The notes below the pieces were generated by a model that had not been told where the DNA came from, did not search any database, and saw only the letters and a list, made by a program, of their open reading frames with translations. From the NCBI GenBank assembly GCA_017607445.1, contig JAEVHH010000005.1:4646825-4710824 (forward strand): a stretch of 64,000 nt of DNA, given 5' to 3'. This DNA comes from Histoplasma ohiense. Its lineage: Eukaryota > Ascomycota > Eurotiomycetes > Onygenales > Ajellomycetaceae. A program made the position numbers and the translations under genes. Shown here piece after piece: positions 11,095 through 21,668 of the stretch (positions within the stretch are counted from its first letter, which is position 1; every line of letters starts with the position of its first letter).

Positions 11095-14000
11095 ATGTCT
11101 GTTACAAGTTTGAGATCTTTATCATCTGTGGTGAAGGCTGAGTGTGATGTGTTGCTGTTATATCTTAGAATTCTATTCAAATGATGTGTTGTGTTTTGTA
11201 CAATACATGGTTCCTGCTACATCCATCAGAATCTTAGGCAGCATCTACTAGAAAAGCATTGTCAGAAGTGGGCTCAGTGTCAGATAATTGAGCAAGATAA
11301 TCAGTTCTGAACAGTTGCAGATACAGTGAATGAGATTACACATTCATTCAATGAAATCTCTGAGATTCATGAACTGTCAACTCAATCAGAGTTCATCTGT
11401 CATCTGAAGCCATGTAATTACCATACCACCAGCCACGCCTGCATGTGACAGCATTACAATAAAGAGCATCAGTGATGGATATCCCATCACAGCTTCATGC
11501 CCTGACACCACATGCACTTTCAGTGTCTTTTCAGCCAAAGTCAATGAGTCCAGTTCTTCACTGTGGTGTTAACTGACTCAGTTACATCAGAACAATATGT
11601 AGAGTTACACATCAACACTTTCAGAACTGCCTCATACTTAGCATCAACACCCACACTCAGATCAACCACCACCATCTCTCAGCTAGTATGAAAACAGATA
11701 TTCAATCAATTCAAGAACAGTCTGAAGAAGAATCATTCTGATCAGAACACTCTGAATAAACCTCAACATATTTCTGAGATCACTTTATAGATGAAAGTCA
11801 CTGAGATTCACATTCATCTTCAGAGGATCATTCTTGATGAGCTTGCTGTCAGTTACCAGCTGCCACAGTCAACTGAGGAGCTCAGATTGACCACAATTTG
11901 CTTCAATATCAGATGTGTTCTGAAGAGTGCAATGATGGTATGAATGCATGATCAGACTTTTGATGCATGTCAGCTCAGCTATCACAACATCTGACTGCTC
12001 AATATCTTTACATATGAAGAAGTCTTTCAGAATTCAATATCTGTTCTGCAGAATAAACAGATCTGCTTATACTACATTCAAACTTGACAGAGATTGATTT
12101 GCTACTGAAAATGTGTTGTTGAATAGAAGCATTTATCAGATTCTCTCTTCAAGCCCACTGATGAACAGTAGATGTTATGAGCAGAGATGACAGAGACAGC
12201 TGAGACAGCTGAGATGACTCAATCAACTGTCAATAATCAGAATAATCTGAATGAACTGAATAGACAGCTTGATCAAAAGATCTTGCAGTTCTGCATAGCT
12301 GTGATTCAGCATTCTATATCTCATTGTACTTTTGACTCTGTTCTGATCTTCTTTGCTGCCATTCTCTTCTGAGGCTCTGAGCAGTGATGATGGTTACTTA
12401 TGTTCATCTATACATCATATCTGTTTCAGCTCATCTACAACTGTCAGATTGTTATTCTGGCACATGTGATGGAACAGTGTGTGGAGGATCTCAACCTGGA
12501 TCTCACATCATCACTGATGGTCATTTGGAATCAATGAATGCTCAATGACACAGTCAGTCTCATAGCTGAGCTGCTGAAGAATTGACTGCTTGAATTTCAG
12601 ATCATCTGCACAGAGATTCTGTCTGCATCAGTGCACTGACATCAGAATAAGCTGATTCTTATCTATCAGAATGTGATCTTCTCTCTGATTGATCTGCATA
12701 TCATCATCTAGCAGAGCTTGACTCAGATCTGTGAGATCTTTCAGAATGAGCTCTGTCTCAGTGATACTTTGTATCTGATATCTCAGATCTCATGATTTGA
12801 TCTGTCAGATCTTGTTGACAACTGAGATGCTGTGAAGCTGAGTGACTTCTTTCTCACTGACTTCTGAAACATCTTTCAGCTGCAGCTTTTTGACAGCTGA
12901 TTGTTCATCTGAGTCAGCAAAATCTCTGCACTGTTTCAGATGTTCTGAGAGCAGACAGTGGATGGCATCTGAATAATATCAGCTGACATGACTGATCAGT
13001 ATGAGAATGCTGTTCAGTGATTTCTCAATGCTCTTTTTATTTCATTCTTCATTGATTTCAGACAGCAGCTGCGGTGCACAGAGTTTCTGAAGCTGCAGTG
13101 ACAAAACACAACTCTCAAGTTTCAAAATCTCTTTCTCTACAATGATCACATACTGTTCATTATCAGCTATCACAAATCTCTGAACATGATCAATGCATTG
13201 CAGTGATCTGTGTGGTTTCTTCTCTCAGAGATCACAGCTCTCACAGTGCAGTTTCTAACACTAGTTCAATCATTCTGTCAATGACTGCATCAGCAGATCA
13301 ATATTCCAGAGACTATGTTGAATTATCTCTGATCTCAGAGACATTCATTGTGATCTGATGACTGTATGATCAATGTGATTGTCTCTGTGGGCAAGCAGTT
13401 CCTGAGCAAGCACATCCACATCTGTGTGTGATGACAGATCACTGTGGGCATTGCCATCAGAAAATTCACCACAGCTGCTTCCCTCTGACTGACTAAGAAT
13501 GATAATGAAGATGGAGATGAGAATCCCATCAGCAGCATGTCTGCTGTCTTTCACTGACAGATATCACACACACTGCAGATGAGAAACTGTGTCTATAATG
13601 ATACTGTCAACTTTCAAAACAGCTTGACAGATACTGAGCTGCAGAAGTGTTGATATATCAGTGAGCTCTGACATCAGCTCATCTGCAATTTCATCACATT
13701 TCATCTGACTGCTTCTTTCTCTCTATTTCCAACTCTGATCCAAGATCTCAGCTGAGTCAGCAATTCATTCACTCATCAGCTGATCAATCTGACAAACTGA
13801 GAAGAAGAGAACAAAAGCTTCTTCAAACACTGATGAATGAATTCAGAGATGAAGTTCTGACTTGTGCAGTGATTGACTCACTGAGTCATCCCAGCTCACA
13901 GTTGCTGATATTGAATCATGAAACAGACACATCTCATTCTGCAGTGCATGTATGAAGAGCACACCCAGTATCAGTCCACTGCACAGAAGCAGATGATGCA

Positions 14001-15786
14001 GTATATACTCAATAAAGCTGATTAGATTATTGCAGTTCTCTACATTGATGAGGAGAAGAGTCTGCTCTATCTTCTTCTCTGTCAACTTTCTGATACCAGC
14101 ACCACAGTGGTGATACTGCCACTGATTGTGCTCAAGAAGAAGATGAGACAATGATATCAGACAGCTGATATCAGTATCAGAATCTGAGATCAGATCTGTG
14201 ATACTGAGAATTTCATCTTCTATTTCCTCATCATAGTGAGAGTGAAGCAGATAGTTAATTGACACTTTCACTCTCTGTTGCTTCAACTGTATATAGTCAA
14301 TCAGCTAGACTGTGTAATCTTTGATGAGTACCATCTGATCATCACTGCTGCATTATATCAGAAGAGTCTCACTCTACTATTCATATTGTGAGAACTGATA
14401 TATCAGTTTATGTTTCTGATTGAAACACTGTCTTTTCATCTGATTGGGAAGTTCAAGAAGATCTTGCTAGTACAGAGTGTCTGAATCATACACAGTATAA
14501 TCATCTGATGTGATCTGTTCTATGAAGTGATCATCTGCTCATTCAATCAGAAACTGATGCTGGATTATGAAATTCTCTGAATTCAGAATGCTCTAAGAAG
14601 ATTGAACTCATCTGTCCACATCATCATCTACTGTCAGAGCAGACAGAAAATGAAGAAGATGACTCATCATCTCCACTGTCTCTATTATCATTTTCATTCC
14701 ATCACTTCAGAGAATAAGACTGTTGTTCTGAGACAATGACATGCAGAAGAGCCACTCTTGATCACTGTCACATCTGTCTTTGATATAGACATTGATCATA
14801 CTGCTGTGCAGCTGGTCATTCATCTGAGTGCATCTTGCAGCATAATCAACTTTGCACAGAAGATTGAATGTCTGAGCTGTGACAGTCAGAACAGATGATC
14901 AGCTGTTCTTTTGTCATCACAGTGAATACTGTCATTGACAACTCAATATAAAGTTCTGATGTCTGATGAGAAACAGATCATGCATGCATTCCTTCATCAA
15001 TCTTGATATCAGATTGCTAAGCTCTCTCACTTTCTGAATGATGTAGTCATTCCATGTGGGGATGCTCATGTTCTTTGTGATTGATGTCAGACTGCAGAGT
15101 TCTCATTTGTCAGCTTATCTGTACAGTCTGTACAATCAAACTCATCTGTATCATCAAACTCATCTATATCATCAAGTTTATCTGTATTATCAAGTTCATC
15201 TGTACAGTTAACTGATTCTGTGAAGACTGTCTCTGAGAATGATCTGACTGATCTGACCATTGGTGTTCATTTTAGAGCTGGTCAGATATGAGAGGAGATG
15301 TATCTCTTTGAGAAGTATCAGAGCTGTCTTCAACAACTTCAGAGTCTATACATGATCTGTTGACTTCTTTCTCACACAGGAGCCCTTTCCAACACACAGC
15401 ACAGTCTTCAATCATGTAATAACCTACAACAATTCAAGTATTTCAGGGCTCATTGATAGGTCAAGCAGAACAGCCTTCACTGAGGGAGCTGAATAGAGAT
15501 GTATATGATGTGTTTTCACTGTTACAACCCACAGACAGTGTGCCAGCAGCAGAGTCATGATCAGTGCAATTACTCTGATCTAATCATATCAGCATACTGA
15601 GTGATATATCAGAATCAGATTTGAAGATTAAGTCATCTTTTCAATTTGACTGAAGAATATATTTCTTCTGATGAGGCAGTCTATATGCAGTGGCTGGGCA
15701 GAAAGTGGGAGATGTATAATGTGACAGCATCAAATGCTATATTAATTGCTGATCAGATGTTTCAAATGCTTTTATCTAGTCAGTAA
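11095..15786 (+). pseudogene. Telomere-linked RecQ-type helicase, full length but stop-riddled
   Basis: A single frame of exactly 1564 codons (ATG 11095, TAA 15784-15786) stays in register throughout, broken only by point stops. The N-terminus has two Cys/His clusters near 11200-11260 and 11400-11470, resembling the zinc-finger region of fungal OrsD/DUF3505 proteins. The helicase core follows: degenerate Walker A YIDEEKS at 14041-14061 (from a G-x-GKS type), DExH box VIFDEYH at 14314-14334, IIIYCQS at about 14617-14640, and motif V/VI DIDIDHTAVQLVIHLS and INFAQKIECLSCDS at 14782-14900. A Ser-rich repeat is at about 15120-15230, then a Cys-rich tail. This architecture and subtelomeric position match the telomere-linked helicase (TLH) family. 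It probably unwound DNA 3'-5'. It is inactive now. Confidence 0.85.
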
Positions 15787-15899
15787 CTCTAAGACAGTGT
15801 ATAGATACAGTTTTGTACTGCTAAAGAGTTTCTTACTATTTACTGCAAAATCTTTAAACTTGGTTATTTCTTGACAGATAAAAATTTAGCATTCACATA

Positions 15900-16840
15900 T
15901 CATTGAAATCAATTCTTAGATTCTTCAGCTGTCATGTCTATATAAATCTGATATATTTTAATAGTAATTTATTATTCTGTCTATCTTGCTGAATGAAGCT
16001 GCACTGATTTCTGAATTTAGCAATATATATATTGATGGCTTCAGATGGCAGCATCAACTCTCAGATCTAGCTCTGTCTTGACAACATCTCAGTCATCTAG
16101 AGTATATGAGACAATGCAGCAGTCATCTCAAACTGAGCCTTCAACTGCTGTCATGAGCTTCTCAGGCAGCACAATGTCAGTCTGAAATGATTCTCTGAGT
16201 ATATGAAGATTGAGAGCAATGAGAAAGCAGATTGTCTGACTAAGCAGATAGTCTCATCTATAGCAGTCTCAGTCTATAAACTCAAGATCTCATCCACAGT
16301 CAGTGATGTCTGCACAGTGGCTAAGCAGCTCAGTCAGAAGACAAGACAAAAGTGATGAAGAGAAGTCTGTGAAAAACTCTCTGACTGATATCAGAGCTGA
16401 AAATTCAGCAGATCAACTGTGGAATATCAGATGAAAATCTCTTCAGAGCTCATCATGCCACAGTATGCTCTTCATCACTGACTCACACTTCACTTCTCTC
16501 ATGGAGACTTCTTTTGATATCACAGATGTTTTCAGCATGCAGATGTGAGGCTCATCTGTGTCTGTGAACACAATAAAAACTCAGAGCATTTAATACTCTG
16601 TCAATACTCACAGAGACACTTTCTTCACTGACTCAAGAGATCAGCAGCACAGTCACACAATCAGACAACAGCTGTTGTCTATCTAGAATCTCTGACCTCT
16701 ACAGACTTTGTAGAATTGGTGGAACACACACAGTTCTACACACAATACTGCATAAGATAGCACAGCTGACTGGCTGCATATCATCTGACAATTCCTCAGC
16801 AGCTTCATGAGACTGACCTGCTGAGTACATCTGTGTTAAT
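15900..16840 (+). pseudogene. LINE RNase H and C-terminal domain fragment
   Basis: One frame reads AIYILMASDG...DNAAVIS...CHELLRQHNVSL...IESNEKADCLTKQ, the order of a Tad-type LINE RNase H. The GNEKADxLAK motif is visible as SNEKADCLTKQ at 16212-16245. Then LTLHFSHGDFF, YHRCFQHAD and a CVCEHNK..EHLILC Cys/His unit (about 16547-16605) mark the C-terminus. TGA and TAG stops are frequent. The reverse transcriptase is not recognisable upstream, since the helicase pseudogene ends at 15786, so the copy is 5'-truncated as usual for LINEs. It runs into a 9-bp minisatellite. Confidence 0.7.
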
Positions 16841-16879
16841 GGATGTAACCACCAAGAACAGCACAGTCTATGCAGGTGG

Positions 16880-17075
16880 TACAGATAGCACAATCAGTAC
16901 AGTTGACTCAATCAGCTCAATTGATATAATTGACTTAATCAGTACAATTGGTTCAATTGGTATGATCAGTTCAATTGATACAATCAATTCAATTGGTACA
17001 ATCGGTTCAATTGATATGATTGGTTCAATCAGTACAATTGATATAATCAGTTCAATCAGCACAGTTGACTCAATT
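16880..17075 (+). repeat. 9/18-bp imperfect minisatellite
   Basis: Alternating 9-mers such as GGTTCAATT and GATACAATC repeat about 20 times. In one frame they give a three-residue period (SSI DTI NSI GTI). It directly follows the LINE C-terminal fragment. A promoter or coding role is not supported. Confidence 0.85.
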
Positions 17076-17282
17076 GATTCAATTATCTACACTGATAGTG
17101 TAATCAGTACAATCTGCATGTTTGACTCAGCTGATACATTCTTGACTGCCAGTATTGTATCTACATGTACTCTGCTTTGATTTTTTTTCAATACTCTTAT
17201 CTCTATCAGCTCAAACACTTCTTCTCTTTTCTTTTCTATATTCTTTCTCTTACACTCTGTTTTTTTCTTTTTTATAATCTAT

Positions 17283-17396
17283 ACAGTCAGTGCAAAATGT
17301 ACAGTCAGTGCAAAATGTACAGTCAGTGCAAAATGTACAGTCAGTGCAAAATGTACAGTCAGTGCAAAATGTACAGTTGATGCAAAATGTACAGTT
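17283..17396 (+). repeat. 18-bp tandem repeat, about 6 copies
   Basis: The unit is ACAGTCAGTGCAAAATGT. The first copies are identical and the last carry CpG-type changes (GTTGATG, GTTTATG). Near-identity suggests recent expansion or slippage compared with its surroundings. Confidence 0.9.
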
Positions 17397-17400
17397 TATG

Positions 17401-18437
17401 TGATTTGTATAGTGAGTGTTAAGTGTGGCAGACCTTCTGAATCTTGAGACACACAAATCAGAGAAGAATTATAACTCTATACATTCTACTATCTGTACTG
17501 CAGAGCATACAAGATACACATCTGCACATTTCTCACAGCATTGTCTTGAAGATTAGCTAAATAAACCCTCAACTCTGCAAACCACAGTGAGGCTATATAT
17601 AACTTAATTACTTTGAGATTTACTTAGTACAGTGATATTCTGCTTTGCACACAGAAGGACATGATGGATGCAAGAATATTCTTTCATGTTTATCACTTAG
17701 ATTTATCAATTGCTTGATTCTTTCACTCATTGACTGAACATTCAGATGAACAAATAACAACACAATCTAATTTAAACAGTTATCATCTCTTGTTCTCAGA
17801 GACTGTTTCTCTTTAATCACTGTCTGGCTATATTTAGCTACATGTCTAATCTTCATCTTTGATCTTAGATATCTCTTTATTGACAGTATTTCTGACATCT
17901 CTATTCTTGTCATTCTTTGACTGACTGTATGTCTCTTGCAGCCACAGTTGCTGCTGAGTTATGTTGTCTGTTTGCATTATAGAGAACTTCTTTCTTCTGT
18001 TTCATTATATTTCTTTTACTTCTTTCTCTCTTTGTGTTATATTTCTAGATCTTCCATTCTCTCAATCTTAGATCCTCTCAATCTTTTAATTTCTTAATCT
18101 CCCATCTGATCTCTTGATCTTTCATTCTCTCAATTATTCAGCTGACTATCTTATAGTTTCATGTCTGTTATCTACTTTGTCTTTTACTTTTTCTTTACAT
18201 CTTCATCTTCATCTTTTATTCTTCTCTGCTAATCACATCATCTTCTTGTTGACTTGATCACTGAGCTCAAACTCATCTGTCATCTTTTCTTGATCTCTCT
18301 GCTTGATCTCTGATTGATCCTCAGCAGTATCTGTTATAAAACCCTTCTTGTACTCTTTCTATTTCTTAGAATGTTTTTCTTATCACTAATCTTGATTCTT
18401 TGAGTTATTCTTCAGTTCTATCTTGTGATCACTCAAA
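17401..18437. other. No gene seen; upstream region of the SF1 helicase
   Basis: AT- and pyrimidine-rich sequence with CT-rich runs at about 17970-18200 and no frame with recognisable content. It may hold the former promoter/5' UTR of the helicase that starts at 18438. No reliable TATA or motif is claimed. Confidence 0.4.
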
Positions 18438-19689
18438 ATGACACTCAGACACAAATTCAATGCTCACAGCAAAAATAAAACACTCAGGTCCTCAGCTGAC
18501 AAGAAAAACAACATCTCAGAATTCAATGCTGACAGCAGAGATGATATCTTAGCTGCATCTGATCATGATCAGAAGAACAGACTCATGTCTGACATTATGT
18601 ACAGATCTGATCATTCAGCTTATAAAACATCTCAGCATTATATCCACCATGCTGCTCTCTATTTCTTCAAGAAGGAACAGATCATTGAAGAGCTCTGCAT
18701 CAACATTCAGAAAAACATCTCTCACATCTGTGTCAATCTGATAACTCACATCAAGAAGAAGCACAAGATCACTTTGAATCTGAAGATTACAGTTTTTGAT
18801 TCTGTGATCATTTTCAAAGAAAGATACCATGCAGCAATCTGTCTTCTGCTGCAGCACATGAAGTCTTACAAGGTCACTGTCTGCAACAATGTCAGCACTG
18901 AGATTCTTCTGAACAAGATTAAGAACTTGATATATTGCTTCAAAGAACTCTGTGATTTCTATTACCTCTTTGAATTCAACTATGTCTTTGAACAACACAA
19001 CACAGATGTCAACAACATCCATGTCTATGGTATATTTACTGATTGAGACTTTAAGTTGCAGTATACTCAGATCAATGCCATTCACAATCTGTTCTTGTTC
19101 AGCAATTCATCATCTGTCAGAGTCTCCATGATTGTTAGAAGTCTGAACTTTGACACTCTTCTTGAAGACTTTGTTCAACAGTTTCACAATTCTGCAAATT
19201 CTCTGATAAACAATCTCTTCAAGTGATATTCTGATCATTTCAACTGTGTCTTCATTCAGATTGAAGACTACTCTGAATCTGATCAGCATTCTCAGTATCA
19301 GATTGAACAGCAGATCTCTTTCATCAATCTGAAGAAGTACATCACAGTTCTTGATTTCAGAATGATTATTGAGAATGAGACTCAAACACAGTTCAGAGCT
19401 GGTCTTGATCAGCAGCTAACTCATATTCATCTGATGATCATCTCTGAAGTGAACAACTGTTGTTACTATACCTTTTTCTGTATCTTTGAAGATATCAAAT
19501 GCTGTCTGCAGCCAGGTGACAGCCTTAAGATCAACTTCAATTTGAATGTTAATGACTCTCTCTTAAGTTGATCTGTCTATGTTGTTGATCATCTTCTCTT
19601 CATATCTTTGTCTCACCTCAGTCTGTACATCACTCATCTCTGAATCAAGCAAGAGCTTTGTTGAGCTGATGATCTCACTCCCTCCCATG

Positions 19690-20286
19690 TGTGACGGGTT
19701 AGCACCCGTTAGTAATTAACTTACGCAACCAACTCCCCTCCTGCACCTGCTTGTTCCTGGCTGTTGTGACCTTGTGTAACCCTCAATGTTCTTCCACTCT
19801 GTGCTCTGCACTCATGTAGTTTCTAATGATTCTTCTGTGTAGCTCTTAATGTTCTTCCACTCTGTGCTCTGTGCTTGTGTAGTCTCTAATGATTCTTCCA
19901 TGTAGCTTCTTACATTCTCCCACTCTGTGTTCTGTGCTTATATAGTCTCTAATGATTCTTCTGTGTAGCTTCTTATGTTCTTCTGCTCTGTGTTCTGTGC
20001 TCATGTAGTCTCTAATGATTCTTCCATGTAGCTCTCAATGATTCCCCCACCCCACATTCCATGCTTGTGTAGCTTCTAATGATTCTTACACATACTTCTT
20101 AATGTTCTTCCACTCTGCACTCCACTGTGGAGCAGCTTCTGATATTCTTCTGCTCTGAACTTTCCTTTATAAGAACCTCCTTTGTACAACCTTTTCTTCT
20201 GATTTCTTTTCTCTTTCTTTCCTTAATCAATTCATAATCTGTAATTAGGATAGTATCAAATTGTTAATCAAAGTACACTCATTACA
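19690..20286 (+). repeat. 5' LTR of chromovirus copy 1 (597 bp)
   Basis: U3 carries tandem units of about 63 bp (here with TAATGATTCTTC...GTGTAGCTTCT). A TATA-type TTATAAG lies at about 20167-20173. CpGs remain only in the first 36 bases (three); the last 100 bases have none. Confidence 0.95.
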
Positions 20287-20299
20287 TTACAAATTGATT
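20225..20299 (+). promoter_or_regulatory. Probable self-priming site pair (LTR AATCAATTCGTAA and leader TTACAAATTGATT)
   Basis: Immediately after the 5' LTR the leader begins TTACAAATTGATT (20287-20299). Its reverse complement, allowing one CpG decay, equals AATCAATTCGTAA found in the LTR (intact at 25823-25835; decayed at 20225-20237). No TGG-type tRNA primer site is present. Self-priming from the element's own RNA is known in the Tf1/sushi group of chromoviruses. Confidence 0.55.
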
Positions 20300-20550
20300 C
20301 TTCTGCATTTAAGATCTGAGTACCTCATTATTAGTTCTTACATCTGAGTGTGTTGTTACCAGTTCTTACATCTGAGTGTGTTGTTTACAGACTTGAGTGT
20401 CTAGTTGTTACAAGAGATTTCTTGTGGGTCTGAGTGCTCTTATTGTTAGTTATATAAGTCATTGTGTCTAAGCATCTGAAACACAATCAACTGTGTTCTA
20501 CAAGGTCTGAGTGTCTATGAACTGTAACACTGTGAATAGTGTTCATGAAG

Positions 20551-20566
20551 AAGCTTGACCAAGCTT
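20551..20566. promoter_or_regulatory. Conserved 16-bp palindrome in the chromovirus leader
   Basis: AAGCTTGACCAAGCTT here and the perfect palindrome AAGCTTGATCAAGCTT at 39859-39874 and 8037-8052. All lie between LTR and gag. It could form an RNA hairpin or dimer-linkage signal; this is inference. Confidence 0.45.
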
Positions 20567-20654
20567 AGCACTGCAACACTGTGAATAATGTCTGTGAGAG
20601 AACTGAGTATTTCTTTTCTTTTTTTTTTATTATTATATATTCTTAGATATTGAA

Positions 20655-21668
20655 ATGAACTATGAGCAATTCTACAAACACCCACTGCACTCAAACACAG
20701 TGGATGATAACTTAGATCTATAAAGCATCCTTCAGCAGCAGATGCTACAGATGGCTGAATTGCAATGATGACTTACTGAGATGAGCACTTCCACATTCAC
20801 TGTTCCTTCTACACTCACACCTCATGAAAAGCTCTCAAGAGAGAAGCTTTCAATCCTTGACAAATATGAGAGAGACCTAGCACTCTACCTCACATGGAAG
20901 TCAAAAGCAAACATCAAATTGGACATTGATGAATGAGCAATAGGCTCACTATTCAATCAAGTGTGGTATATTCATAGCAGATTGAATGGCAATGTGTTAG
21001 CAAAATTTCAACTCTGAATGAGTCATTGTCAGAACCATCAGTGTATGTCAGAGCTAGTCTTCCAACAACTCAACTCCCTCTTTCTCAATTCTATGCTTCA
21101 AGCCAAGATATTAGACTGGCTTAATTGAACTTGTCAGATGAATGTTGTGTTGACAACTTATCTTTCTGAATTCAATTGCAAGCTTCTAGAAGCAGATGGG
21201 CAAGACTGAGATGATGCTATCAAGATCAACATATTGTTCAAGAACTTGAACTTTCAATTGCATAACTGAAGTATAGAGTGTCTGAAGCTCTCAACATACA
21301 GTGAATTCTGCACTGATCTTTGTCTGTTGAACAACAATCTGTCTCAGTTTCATGCACTTCAAAATCACAGAGAATTTCACTGAACAAATGCATACATCTC
21401 AAACCACTCTGCAGCACCCTCCACCTCTGAACCAGAATCAATGAACTGGGTCCCACACATAAATACAAGTCACTCAAGGGTTCTCAACATCTCAGGAAAG
21501 AATGCTGTCAATTGAATTGTCAGAGAAGTCTGCATACACTGTGACAAGTCAGAGCACTTTGCAAACCAATGTCTGAATGTGATCATCTCAAATAAACCCC
21601 CCACATGCGTAAATGCTGTGTCGCCCGCGGATAGGCAAGAACAGGGAAAAGACAAGCTCTCACTCTAA
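20655..21668 (+). pseudogene. gag: Chromovirus copy 1 gag, 338 codons
   Basis: The frame starts MNYEQFYKHP and ends at TAA 21666-21668; copy 2 gag has the same length (1014 bases). The N-terminal half has a Gln-rich coiled-coil-like stretch (SILQQQMLQM). A CCHC zinc knuckle CIHCDKSEHFANQC lies at 21531-21572 near the C-terminus. It would form capsid/nucleocapsid. Several TGA codons at former Arg or Trp positions break it. Its end overlaps pol by 19 bases in the -1 frame. Confidence 0.9.
21644..21650 (+). promoter_or_regulatory. -1 ribosomal frameshift heptamer GGGAAAA
   Basis: G GGA AAA sits in the correct phase of gag (codons GGA at 21645, AAA at 21648), 15 bases before the gag stop. The -1 frame then reads into pol. 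In copy 2 the site is G AGA AAA (38777-38783), one G-to-A change. Confidence 0.65.
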
